DNA from: Falsibacillus albus
Lineage (GTDB): Bacteria > Bacillota > Bacilli > Bacillales > DSM-25281
NCBI RefSeq assembly: GCF_003668575.1
Contig: NZ_RCVZ01000002.1
Coordinates: 186,001 to 250,000, forward strand
Direction: 5' to 3'
DNA length: 64,000 bases
Shown: piece after piece, positions 17,796 through 26,026 of the stretch
Layout of the letters: every line of letters starts with the position of its first letter
Numbering within the stretch: the stretch's first letter is position 1
The notes under the pieces: generated by a model
The model's database searches: none
What the model saw: only the letters and a program-made list of their open reading frames with translations
What the model was told of the DNA's origin: nothing
Translations under genes and position numbers: made by a program

Positions 17796-18656
17796 TCACC
17801 CCTTCACCACAAACAAACCGCTCGGCTTAAAGATTAAAACCACTGCCATCAAGAGCATATTTACTGCCAATGATAAATCCGGCAAGTAATATGCCATGAA
17901 CGACCCCGACAATCCGACTAAGACGGATGCAAATAAAGAACCAGGGAAACTTCCCATCCCCCCGATGACGACGACAACAAATGCTAAAATGGCAAACTCC
18001 ATCCCCATTTCTGCATGAATGACCCCGGAATAGGGAGCAAGCAGGACCCCTCCAAGTGCAGCCATGGCAGATCCCACCATAAAAACAAGCATAAACACTC
18101 GCTTGATGTTGATGCCCAGCGCCTGGACCATGTCCTTGTTCATCACTCCCGCCCTTACAATCAATCCAACCTTGGTCCTTTTTAAAATGAATTGAATGCA
18201 CAAGAACATGATAATGCCCACTATTATGATAAACAGTCTGTATTTGATCAAAATCACATTTCCTATTTCCCAGCTCCCAGCCAAATAATCAGGCGTTTTC
18301 GCTGAAATCTGATTCGGCCCCCATACGACTTTTAACAACTCTGACAAAACAAGCATAAAACCGAGGGTGATCAAGATTTGCTGTACATGGTTTCCATATA
18401 CAGGCTGGATGATGATCTTTTCCGTGATGAACCCTAAAACAAGTCCCGTACCAATCGCACCTGCAATGGCAATGAGAAAGCTGTTTGTCATGGTATAGAC
18501 CCACACACCACTGTATGCTCCCCAAGCAAAAAGACCTCCGTGTGCAAAATTCAGAACGTCCATCAAACCGAAAATCAACGTAAGTCCCGCTGCCAGGAGG
18601 AAAACCAGCATACCGGTTGCCAACCCATTTATGGTCAAATTGATAAAGAGATCCAT
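17796..18656 (-). CDS. livH: Branched-chain amino acid-type ABC permease LivH
   Basis: 286 residues from ATG 18656 (GGGGGAGGG upstream). The LivH signature is GLTLIFGLMDVLNFAHGGLFAWGAY near the N-terminus. About eight membrane segments follow, with VVVIGGMGSFPGSLFASVLVGL near the C-terminus. It starts 19 bp after livF ends and stops 4 bp before livM. It is the second permease of the importer. Confidence 0.92.
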   Translation of the reverse strand: MDLFINLTINGLATGMLVFLLAAGLTLIFGLMDVLNFAHGGLFAWGAYSGVWVYTMTNSFLIAIAGAIGTGLVLGFITEKIIIQPVYGNHVQQILITLGFMLVLSELLKVVWGPNQISAKTPDYLAGSWEIGNVILIKYRLFIIIVGIIMFLCIQFILKRTKVGLIVRAGVMNKDMVQALGINIKRVFMLVFMVGSAMAALGGVLLAPYSGVIHAEMGMEFAILAFVVVVIGGMGSFPGSLFASVLVGLSGSFMAYYLPDLSLAVNMLLMAVVLIFKPSGLFVVKG

Positions 18657-18675
18657 GTCATCCCTCCCCCTTTCC

Positions 18676-19386
18676 TCATGCAATTCCTAAATATTTTCTT
18701 TTCAGCTGTTCATCTTCCTTCAGTGCCTTCATGTCCCCGGAATGAACGGTTTTCCCATCGTCAATGATAAAAAAGCAATCCCCTATCCTACTCGCCATCA
18801 GAAAATTTTGTTCCACTAGGACGATCGTCGTCTTCTCTTTCATCTCCAGGAGAGATTCCATCACTTTTTCAACAATCACAGGCGCCAGTCCCTTGCTCGG
18901 TTCATCAATCAAGAGCAGGTCATTTTGATTGATATAGGCCCTGGCAATCGACAGCATCTGCTTTTGCCCGCCACTTAAATAGCCGCCTGCTTTCTTCCAA
19001 AACTTTTTTAAATCCGGAAACAAGTTCAAAATCCATTCCATCCGCTCCAATGTTTCGTGGTCATTATTTTTCATGGCCACCTTCATGTTTTCCTCCACTG
19101 TCAAATCTCCAAAGATGCCTTGATCTTCAGGTACATATCCGATCCCCAAGCCGGAAATTTTATGTGTCGGCAAAGCAGCGATATCCTGATTATGAAACAT
19201 GATGCTGCCTGACGAAGCCGGGTTCAATCCCATGACCGATCTTAAGGTCGTCGTTTTTCCAGCACCATTCCTTCCCAAGAGTACAGTTATTTCACCTTTT
19301 TTAGCTTCAAAGGATACCCCATGCAAAATATGATATTGTCCAATGTACGTTTCAATTTGCTGGACACTAAGCAGTGAACTCATCAT
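18676..19386 (-). CDS. livF: ABC transporter ATPase LivF
   Basis: 236 residues. Walker A GRNGAGKTT (about residues 38-46), Q-loop in YVPEDQGIFGDLTVEEN, ABC signature YLSGGQKQ and Walker B LLLIDEPSKGL are intact. PEDQGIF and the KxxLG end are typical of the LivF branch. The start ATG 19386 follows AGGAGGTCTCT and overlaps the livG 3' end by 20 nt. ATG 19383 is an equally possible start. Confidence 0.93.
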   Translation of the reverse strand: MMSSLLSVQQIETYIGQYHILHGVSFEAKKGEITVLLGRNGAGKTTTLRSVMGLNPASSGSIMFHNQDIAALPTHKISGLGIGYVPEDQGIFGDLTVEENMKVAMKNNDHETLERMEWILNLFPDLKKFWKKAGGYLSGGQKQMLSIARAYINQNDLLLIDEPSKGLAPVIVEKVMESLLEMKEKTTIVLVEQNFLMASRIGDCFFIIDDGKTVHSGDMKALKEDEQLKRKYLGIA

Positions 19387-20134
19387 AGAGACCTCCTAAA
19401 TACGCAGACTGCACCGTTTCATTTTTGACTATTTCCTTCGGTGCTCCATCTGCTAGCAGCTGGCCGTTGAACAGAACCATGATGGAATCGGACAGCTCCA
19501 TGATCATATCCATTTTGTGCTCGATCAGCATGATGGTTCGATCCCCTTGAGCTTTAATATTTTTAATGACTTCCAATATGGCCGGCACTTCTTCCACCGA
19601 CATTCCGGCAGTCGGTTCATCCAGGAGAAGGATCTCTGTGTGCAATGCCAGAAGCATGGCAATTTCGAGCTTCCTTTTCTCCCCGTGTGCCAAATTGCCG
19701 GCAAGGGCGTACGCTTTATCCTCCAACAGCACAAGCATCAATTTCTCCTGCGCTTCTTCGGTCACTTTTTTATAAGAGTGGAAATGACGGAACATCTGAT
19801 ACCTGATTCCCATCTGTGATTGAACCGCCAGCCTCACATTTTCCAAAACGGTCAGATTAGGAAAAACGTTCGTGATCTGAAAGGATCTCCCAATCCCTTT
19901 TCTTGTCCTCAACGTAGGGGACATCTTTGTCACGTCTTCCCCCTTCAAAAAGATCTTTCCTTTTGATGGAGAGAGCTGTCCGCTTATTAAATTAAAAAAA
20001 GTCGTCTTCCCTGCACCATTTGGGCCGATCACGGACTTGAAATGCTTTTCCGGAAGGGAAAAGCTTATATCATCCACCGCCTTATGTCCCCCGAATTGAA
20101 TGGTCAACCCATTCGTTTCTAAAATGGTTTCCAC
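19367..20134 (-). CDS. livG: ABC transporter ATPase LivG
   Basis: 255 residues from GTG 20134, chosen because GAGGTG lies six nt upstream. Walker A GPNGAGKTT, a LivG-type Q-loop region GIGRSFQITNVFPNLTV, signature LAHGEKRKLEIA and Walker B ILLLDEPTAGM are present, with the switch His in LIEHKMD. The signature begins with LAHGE instead of LSGGQ, which is usual in LivG. It pairs with LivF. A 134-bp gap with GTGCCTGGCAC repeats separates it from livK. Confidence 0.93.
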   Translation of the reverse strand: METILETNGLTIQFGGHKAVDDISFSLPEKHFKSVIGPNGAGKTTFFNLISGQLSPSKGKIFLKGEDVTKMSPTLRTRKGIGRSFQITNVFPNLTVLENVRLAVQSQMGIRYQMFRHFHSYKKVTEEAQEKLMLVLLEDKAYALAGNLAHGEKRKLEIAMLLALHTEILLLDEPTAGMSVEEVPAILEVIKNIKAQGDRTIMLIEHKMDMIMELSDSIMVLFNGQLLADGAPKEIVKNETVQSAYLGGLYDEFTA

Positions 20135-20180
20135 GCTGCCCACCTCATTTGCAAGAATTTGATTTCGATAAATAAAGGAA

Positions 20181-20262
20181 AGTGCCTGGCACCCCTTCCC
20201 ATAGATCTTGTTGTGTTTGGTTTAAAATGAGAAAAATGGTTGATGGGAAAATGCCTGGCACT
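20181..20262. repeat. Pair of GTGCCTGGCAC-type palindromes between livK and livG
   Basis: AGTGCCTGGCAC at 20181-20192 and ATGCCTGGCACT at 20251-20262 flank a 58-bp spacer. The same palindromic core occurs head-to-head at 36955-36982. In an operon this element could form an RNA hairpin that stabilises livK mRNA or dampens read-through into livG; that is an inference. Confidence 0.7.
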
Positions 20263-20268
20263 TTATTA

Positions 20269-21492
20269 TTAGTTTTGAATCGGCGGGGCAGTTTCTTCAG
20301 GTGTCAGTTCTCGTTCCAGCACTGGAACTGGATACGGCACCCCTTCTTTCTTTTCAAGTTTGATGGCATACATCGATTGCAGCGCCTGGTGATCCTCTTT
20401 GCGGAAAGTCATTTTCCCTTTAGGTGTCTCGAAGCTCATACCCTCCATCGTTTTGATCAATTTGTCTGAATCGGTGTCGCCTTTTGTTTTCTTAAGTGCT
20501 TCCACGATTGAAATCGCCGCACTCATGCCTCCTGGTGTAAACAAATCAGGGACTTGGCCGTTGAAGCGTTTTTTATGTTCAGCCACAAGCCAGTCATTCA
20601 CTTTGTTGTTCGGCAAGTCATGATAGTAAACCGTGAATCCTTCCATGCCAACAAGCGGTTCCATTGTGGACAATGCCGCAATATCAGGAGCACCTGTAGA
20701 AATCTTGATTCCCTTTTCCTGGAGCTTCATATCTGCAATTTGGTTCCAAGGCGAATTTGCTCCTGCCCAGATGACAAACAAATAATCCGGTTTCTTATCG
20801 ATGATCTTTTGCAGGTTCGATGTAAAATCTGTCGCCGCTGGATCTGCATACTCTTCAAGCACGACATCGGCCCCTAATTTCTCCGCCGCTTTCTTAAATG
20901 CCGCAACACCGTCACGGCCAAAGGAATAATCCGGTGCAAGCGTTGCAATTTTCACTCCTTTTTTGGCTATGGCAGCTGCCCCTGCGACCGCATCCTGGGA
21001 AGAGTTCCTTGCAGTCCGGAATATATATTTATTAAATTCCGAACCTGTAATGCTATCAGCTACCGCTGGTTCCACCACCATCACTTTTTGATACTCTTCT
21101 GCCAATGGCAATACAGCCAGAGTGTCTCCAGAACTGGATGAACCTACAAGGAAGTCGACTTTATCTTCCTCTAAAAGCTTCGTTGCCTTTTGCACAGCCA
21201 CTTCTGGTTTTGTCTCAGTATCCTCATAGACGACTTTTATCTTTCTCCCATCGACCTCCATCTTTCCATCAGTCGCATAATCTAAACCAAGCTCAAATCC
21301 TTGCTTCGTCTGCTTCCCATAGGATTCCAGTGCACCTGATAAAGAAGCCAGCACCCCTATCTTGATCGGCGCCTTTGATCCATCCCCTTTCTTTTCTCCA
21401 TCTCCGCTGGCACTATCCGAAGAACACGCACTCGTAAACAACAGCACCGAGATCAATAGAAACACAAGAGCCGTATACCTATTAAACTTCAT
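20269..21492 (-). CDS. livK: Liv-type substrate-binding lipoprotein
   Basis: 407 residues from ATG 21492; TTG codons at 21495 and 21501 are alternative starts. An N-terminal lipobox, LLFTSAC followed by SSDSASGD, marks a diacylated lipoprotein tethered outside the membrane. The mature part is a type I periplasmic-binding fold (IKIGVLASLSGALESYGKQTKQGFELGLDY, then DFLVGSSSSGDTLAVLPLAEEY). It delivers the ligand to LivHMGF and is the first gene of the operon. The ligand pocket carries SSSSGDT rather than the usual leucine-binding residues, so I would not assume branched-chain amino acids. Confidence 0.9.
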   Translation of the reverse strand: MKFNRYTALVFLLISVLLFTSACSSDSASGDGEKKGDGSKAPIKIGVLASLSGALESYGKQTKQGFELGLDYATDGKMEVDGRKIKVVYEDTETKPEVAVQKATKLLEEDKVDFLVGSSSSGDTLAVLPLAEEYQKVMVVEPAVADSITGSEFNKYIFRTARNSSQDAVAGAAAIAKKGVKIATLAPDYSFGRDGVAAFKKAAEKLGADVVLEEYADPAATDFTSNLQKIIDKKPDYLFVIWAGANSPWNQIADMKLQEKGIKISTGAPDIAALSTMEPLVGMEGFTVYYHDLPNNKVNDWLVAEHKKRFNGQVPDLFTPGGMSAAISIVEALKKTKGDTDSDKLIKTMEGMSFETPKGKMTFRKEDHQALQSMYAIKLEKKEGVPYPVPVLERELTPEETAPPIQN

Positions 21493-21544
21493 CAATCCCA
21501 ATTCCCCCTATTCGCTAAGAATCCAAGCTATAAGCTTTGACTTC

Positions 21545-21577
21545 ATCATAAGGAAGAGCAGTTACAAATAAGTTACA
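21545..21577 (-). promoter_or_regulatory. Activator-type promoter with 11-bp direct repeats before livK
   Basis: Two TGTAACT repeats on the minus strand (21577-21571 and 21566-21560) are 11 bp apart, and the second is 9 bp from TATGAT (21550-21545). The predicted transcript start is about 45 nt before the livK start codon. Repeat sequence, period and distance to the -10 match the acyl-CoA ligase promoter at 12128-12160. Confidence 0.72.
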
Positions 21578-21578
21578 A

Positions 21579-21871
21579 GAAGAGCTGTGGAGGGACAGAC
21601 GGGTGAGGAGGAGTCACTCGATTCTGGAATTGCTGCCGTTTTTCCGACCTTCTATCCAAAACAGTTGCTTTTCGAGGCTGCCTCCACTGCATTGACCAGT
21701 GTCGAATTTGAGATCAACTTATCTCAATTCCCATAAAAAAGACCCGGCAAATTTGCCGAGCAACGCGAAATTAACAGGACTATGGATTCATCTATGCAAA
21801 ATCCTATTGCTATTTCCGGGAAAATAGTTAAAATATTCAATAAATAAATTCGACAAATTTAGGAGGTCACT
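21579..21871. other. Gene-poor spacer between livK and the sda-like gene
   Basis: I see no convincing gene here. A 14-bp perfect palindrome, CGGCAAATTTGCCG, lies at about 21746-21759 and may be an operator or short hairpin. A plus-strand frame from GTG 21587 to about 21736 lacks a ribosome site and was rejected. The AT-rich stretch 21800-21860 probably holds the sda-like promoter. Confidence 0.4.
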
Positions 21872-21874
21872 ATG

Positions 21875-22027
21875 ATGTATTCGTTTGAGAACATGAATAA
21901 TCAAGATTTGACCAGCGCATATGAAAATGCCATCCAGCTAAACTTGTCTGATGATTTGATAAAAGTCCTTTATGTGGAAATGATAAAGCGGGGGATCGAT
22001 GTTCAACTTCACCTTTCCGCTACTTGA
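21875..22027 (+). CDS. sda: Sda-like sporulation histidine kinase inhibitor
   Basis: A 50-residue frame from ATG 21875; AGGAGGT at 21861-21867 is 7 nt upstream, and ATG 21872 is only 4 nt away. The sequence MNNQDLTSAYENAIQLNLSD followed by DLIKVLYVEMIKRGI has the helical-hairpin pattern of Sda: S-Y/A-Y-x-x-A-x-x-L-N-L-x-x-D-F/L-I, then E-I/M-x-R. Sda (46 residues in B. subtilis) binds sporulation kinase KinA and blocks its autophosphorylation when replication is disturbed. No DnaA box is obvious upstream, unlike the classical sda. It lies between, and opposite to, livK and the SARP-type regulator. Confidence 0.75.
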   Translation: MYSFENMNNQDLTSAYENAIQLNLSDDLIKVLYVEMIKRGIDVQLHLSAT

Positions 22028-22045
22028 GTAATCCCTTCTATCTTT

Positions 22046-25000
22046 CTAATAGGTGATAGGCCCATTGTATTCATCTGCATTCAAGATCATTTCATACATC
22101 TGCTTCGTCGGTTCCATCGGCTCTACACCGAGTTCTTCCTTCAATTCATTGATGCATTTTTTATACCATTTTATTGCCTGTGGCCGATTATTTTTATGAT
22201 AATAGCAGAACATGAGCAGTCGATAGGCCTCTTCCCAGGAAGAATCATAAATCAATATCGTATCGCACCATTGTATGGCTTCATCGAATGCCTGCATTTG
22301 TACGAGCTGTTGCGCAAGGCGTTCGGCCCCCCTTAAGAAAATGAGCTTCCATTTTTCCTTTTCCGCCTGGCACCATCGTTCGCCTTTTCTTTCTGCAAGG
22401 AATTCCCCAGAGTATAATGACAACCCCTTCCTTAGTAATATGACGGCTTTTTCAATCTGGTTTTCATGAATTCCCTCCTGGACCAATTGCTTCATTTGAC
22501 TACAATCAATTTCGATGACAGCTTTTATATTCAAACCATACCCATTATTCAGGCGCTGGATAAAAAACGGCTTTTCCCTTGGTTTTCGATTGGGTTCCAG
22601 TGCATTGTTCAGAGCATTAAGCGCAACCTTAAAGTCCCTTTCATTGCTCTTTTCATCATTTTCCGGCCAAAGTTCATGGCAAATGTCCTCTTTTCTCCAC
22701 CACTCTCCTCGGTGGATGACAAAAAACTGGAGAAGCTCCCTTGCTTTCTCACGCTGCCAGTCTCTTTCTTCAATGACTGCCTCCCCTATCTTTACTTTAA
22801 ATTCTCCAAATGTCTTTATGCTCAGCGTGTATCCTGGATGTGATTCAATTTCTCCGTGGCCGATTTCTTTCAAAATCTTCTGTGTGAATGCAGGATAGAT
22901 GCCGAGTTCTTTCGCTTTAATCAGCAATGGGACATGGGATTGAAGATCCCTTGGACCAAAAGTGGTCTGCCTAAAAAAAATAAATTCATATTGTCCGAAT
23001 TGAACATCCTTTAAAAACCGATTCATAGCCAATGAAAACCTTTCAATATCTCCAATTTCGCTGGCAATTACAGCTTGCCAATAATGACCCAGTGCTTCCC
23101 CGTATTGATCCCCGCAAATCTCGGCCCCTTTATGGGCGGCATTGATCAATTTTAAAGCCGCTTCATAATCGCCTCTGTAAACATATGAGATCCCCATGCA
23201 GAGCTGGATCAAGGACGACAACCAGAGATCCTGGACCTTTTTCGTTTCATATAGAGCTTTATTTCCAACTTCCTGTGCCTTTTCCGTTTCACCATTTCTA
23301 CCATATAAAATGCAAAGTCCCATATACGGCTCTGCTTTTCCTCTGGACACATTGATTGTTTCCATGATCGAAAGGGCCGTCATGTAACATTGTTCAGCCA
23401 GGCTGGATTCATACCTTTCCAATTGCTGGACGGCATGCCCCATTCTGATCCATCCGCATGCCTCTATGAAGGGAGTTTGATACCGAATGCCTTGTTCAAT
23501 CCCTTTTTGGGCCAATTTCTTGGCATTTTCTCCATTACCCATGAACACTTCGATTAAGGAGATCAGCAAGTCGGTTTCCCGATGTGATTGAGGAACAGAG
23601 GATGTTTGTAATGATTGACGTTCTATGAGGACCTCTTTTGCCTGAGCCAGTCTTCCCGTTCGGAGGAACATTCTTGCATCCAAATTCCCTTCCTGGAGGG
23701 AGAAGTTTTCTGCGGACAACTTTCCGTACCATTTTTCAGCCTTCATGGCGTTTCCGGAATTTACAAAATTCTCGGTAATCAAGCGATACAGCTCTTGTGT
23801 CTCATCAAGAGTCTGATGGTTGGTTTTTTCCAGCAATTCAAGTGCTCGAAATAAATACTTTTCTGCCCTCATCGGCTGTATCGTATCCAGATAAATCTTG
23901 GCGATGCCTTCATGCGCCTTGCTGCATAAGCGATATTGCCCTTTCGATTGTGATAATTCAATAAGCCTAAGATAGCATTTTTCGGCCTTGTCATAGAAGG
24001 AGCGATACCTTAAAACATCACCTTCATACAACCAAAGGGCCAAATATTGATTCTTGACCTCAAGGGGCAGCTTTTTCAACCTTTCATAGAGACCTTCGAG
24101 CTTTCCGGCCTGAAGCATCTGCGGCCCCCATTTTTCCAGCAATTCCCCGATCGCCGAGTTTAAATGGATTTTTTCATAATGAAAGATTGCCAATTCCCAC
24201 TGTTGTTTATGAATATAGTATTTTGCGCTTTTTTGATGGAGCTCTTTGAACAAAACCGGATCTTCCTCCTGTAACTTTCTTTCAAGAAAGACTTTAAACA
24301 GGGCGTGGAAACGATATTGTTTCGTGCCCTGAGTTTTCTGAACAAAGGTATTCCTTCCAGACAGCTGTTCAAGCATCATTTCCGAGGCAGGAAAGCCAAG
24401 TATTTCATCACAGATTTCAGGGGTGATTTCCTCCAGGATCGAAGTCTGCTTCAAGAAATGCTGGATAATGGAGGATTGCTGTGAAAAAACCTCATGGGCA
24501 AGGTAGCGGAACAGCTCATCCATGGTAGAATGCTGATGCTTTAAAATGGACGAAAGCTCATTCGCTCCACCCGCTTGATTGTCCAATTGTTCGCCGATCA
24601 TCGCTAAAGCAATTACCCAGCCTTCCGTAAATTCATGGATTTGAACCACCTCGTCAGGCTGAAGGGAGGTATGATAAAAATCTGTAAACAGCAGCTCTAT
24701 CTCTTCATGATTCAGGATGAGATCCGCCTCTCCTATTTCAAACAGTTTTTTTGAGAGTTTCCACTTGGCCAGCTGTTTCCACTTTGGCCTTACTCTGCTT
24801 GAAATCACAAGATGTATATGGACAGGGAGAAGATCGATCACCCTTTCCAGCCATTGATTGATCGTAAAGGAATGGTCGACCAGGTGAAAATCGTCAAGGA
24901 CGATGATCATTTCTTCTCTGATATTAGTTAATTCATTCATAAAAGCCGATGTCAGTGTGTTTAACTGTTCTTCCCGAAAATACTTGTCCATGGTTTGAAT

Positions 25001-25306
25001 ATACTCAAGAAGGTCTTCCCCGAATTCTCCGTACTTCCTTCGGATTGCATGTATGATATATGTAACGAACGGCAAAATATCATCATCGCTGGAAGTGATC
25101 GTATACCAGCAAATTTTTTTGCTTCCGTCGGATAAATAAAGGCTTAGTGCAGCACTTTTCCCGTATCCTGCTCCTGAATGAAGGAGCGTGGCGGAATGAT
25201 CAGAAATCGCTTTCATTTTTTTCATTAAGGATGGCCTTCTTACGAAAGTATCCTTGACCATCGGAGGAATCAGTTTCGTGTCAACTATTATCATTGAAGA
25301 ATTCAT
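22046..25306 (-). CDS. MalT-like STAND ATPase regulator with SARP (wHTH+BTAD) output
   Basis: 1086 residues. The N-terminus carries a STAND/MalT NTPase with Walker A GAGYGKS (45-51) and Walker B IIVLDDFHLVD (about 135-145). A long helical-repeat (TPR-like) middle covers about residues 380-780. The C-terminal 260 residues are not the LuxR domain of MalT. An OmpR/SARP winged helix (TLSIKTFGEFKVKIG to NNGYGLN, about 827-926) is followed by a BTAD repeat domain (about 930-1075, ending KEELGVEPMEPTKQMYE). SARP proteins bind direct repeats spaced 11 bp just upstream of the -10. The adjacent livK operon and the ligase gene have such sites, so it is their probable activator, with effector sensing by the TPR/ATPase part. 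ATG 25306 follows GGGGGGAAAGA. Confidence 0.88.
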   Translation of the reverse strand: MNSSMIIVDTKLIPPMVKDTFVRRPSLMKKMKAISDHSATLLHSGAGYGKSAALSLYLSDGSKKICWYTITSSDDDILPFVTYIIHAIRRKYGEFGEDLLEYIQTMDKYFREEQLNTLTSAFMNELTNIREEMIIVLDDFHLVDHSFTINQWLERVIDLLPVHIHLVISSRVRPKWKQLAKWKLSKKLFEIGEADLILNHEEIELLFTDFYHTSLQPDEVVQIHEFTEGWVIALAMIGEQLDNQAGGANELSSILKHQHSTMDELFRYLAHEVFSQQSSIIQHFLKQTSILEEITPEICDEILGFPASEMMLEQLSGRNTFVQKTQGTKQYRFHALFKVFLERKLQEEDPVLFKELHQKSAKYYIHKQQWELAIFHYEKIHLNSAIGELLEKWGPQMLQAGKLEGLYERLKKLPLEVKNQYLALWLYEGDVLRYRSFYDKAEKCYLRLIELSQSKGQYRLCSKAHEGIAKIYLDTIQPMRAEKYLFRALELLEKTNHQTLDETQELYRLITENFVNSGNAMKAEKWYGKLSAENFSLQEGNLDARMFLRTGRLAQAKEVLIERQSLQTSSVPQSHRETDLLISLIEVFMGNGENAKKLAQKGIEQGIRYQTPFIEACGWIRMGHAVQQLERYESSLAEQCYMTALSIMETINVSRGKAEPYMGLCILYGRNGETEKAQEVGNKALYETKKVQDLWLSSLIQLCMGISYVYRGDYEAALKLINAAHKGAEICGDQYGEALGHYWQAVIASEIGDIERFSLAMNRFLKDVQFGQYEFIFFRQTTFGPRDLQSHVPLLIKAKELGIYPAFTQKILKEIGHGEIESHPGYTLSIKTFGEFKVKIGEAVIEERDWQREKARELLQFFVIHRGEWWRKEDICHELWPENDEKSNERDFKVALNALNNALEPNRKPREKPFFIQRLNNGYGLNIKAVIEIDCSQMKQLVQEGIHENQIEKAVILLRKGLSLYSGEFLAERKGERWCQAEKEKWKLIFLRGAERLAQQLVQMQAFDEAIQWCDTILIYDSSWEEAYRLLMFCYYHKNNRPQAIKWYKKCINELKEELGVEPMEPTKQMYEMILNADEYNGPITY

Positions 25307-25385
25307 TCTTTCCCCCCTTCCAACATTCAGACTTTTTAAAATATTTTAACATATGTCAAGCGAAAATAATCTCGAATTTTGCTTT

Positions 25386-25431
25386 TCTTATAAAAAGGAC
25401 TGGCTCCGTACACACTGGAGTCAGTCCTTTT
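25386..25431 (-). terminator. Terminator of yhjE-sipV
   Basis: AAAAGGACTGGCTCC (25393-25407) pairs with GGAGTCAGTCCTTTT (25417-25431) with one mismatch, followed on the minus strand by TTTTTATAAG. Downstream of it a TTGACA box at about 25360 may start transcription of the regulator gene, and a palindrome TTAAAATATTTTAA (25336-25349) lies between that box and the regulator start. Confidence 0.85.
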
Positions 25432-25448
25432 GCTGAAATATTCAAGGA

Positions 25449-26003
25449 TTAAAAGTTAACATCCCATTCTTTTAATGGCCAATATCTTAAATCGACTTTT
25501 CCGACCACTTTGCTTTCGTCGACAAAGCCGAAGATTCTGCTATCCATGCTGTTCCTTCTATTATCGCCAAGGACGAAGATTTTTCCTTTCGGCACCTTTT
25601 CTTTATTGGTTAATTCTTTCAAGGTGAAATCACCTGTGAGTTTTCCATCCATGACCTCTGATTTATATTTATCCAGATATGGTTCTTTCTGCGGCTTACC
25701 GTTAACATATAAAATATCATTTTTGTACTCAATGGTATCGCCAGGCAGTCCGATGACCCGTTTTACATAATCATCTTCTTTCGTTGCATGGAAGACAATG
25801 ACATCGAATCGATGCAGGCTTCCGATTTCATATCCGATTTTATTCACTACTAATTTATTTCCATCCTGAAGGGTGGGCATCATCGACTTTCCTTCGACTA
25901 CATAATTCGAAAAGAAAAAAGCACGAATGATGACAAAGATGATGAGTCCAATAACAAACGCTTTTAACCATTCAAATCCTTCTTGCTTCCATTTTTCTTG
26001 CAT
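25449..26003 (-). CDS. sipV: Type I signal peptidase
   Basis: 184 residues from ATG 26003 (GGAGG 8 nt upstream; in-frame TTG 26018 and ATG 26009 are less well placed). One N-terminal membrane anchor (FVIGLIIFVIIRAFFF) precedes the catalytic Ser in EGKSMMPTL and the Lys in YVKRVIGLPGD, the S/K dyad of P-type signal peptidases. The C-terminal box GDNRRNSMDSR is present. It removes signal peptides from secreted proteins on the outer face of the membrane. The yhjE-sipV pairing matches B. subtilis, so sipV is the likely orthologue, though sipS/sipT-type paralogues cannot be excluded. Confidence 0.88.
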   Translation of the reverse strand: MQEKWKQEGFEWLKAFVIGLIIFVIIRAFFFSNYVVEGKSMMPTLQDGNKLVVNKIGYEIGSLHRFDVIVFHATKEDDYVKRVIGLPGDTIEYKNDILYVNGKPQKEPYLDKYKSEVMDGKLTGDFTLKELTNKEKVPKGKIFVLGDNRRNSMDSRIFGFVDESKVVGKVDLRYWPLKEWDVNF

Positions 26004-26026
26004 GCTCATTACCTCCAAGACAATAT

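Noticed and set aside
21587-21736. Plus-strand 49-codon frame upstream of the sda-like gene
   Set aside because: GTG start without a ribosome site, no recognisable family and it overlaps the livK control region.
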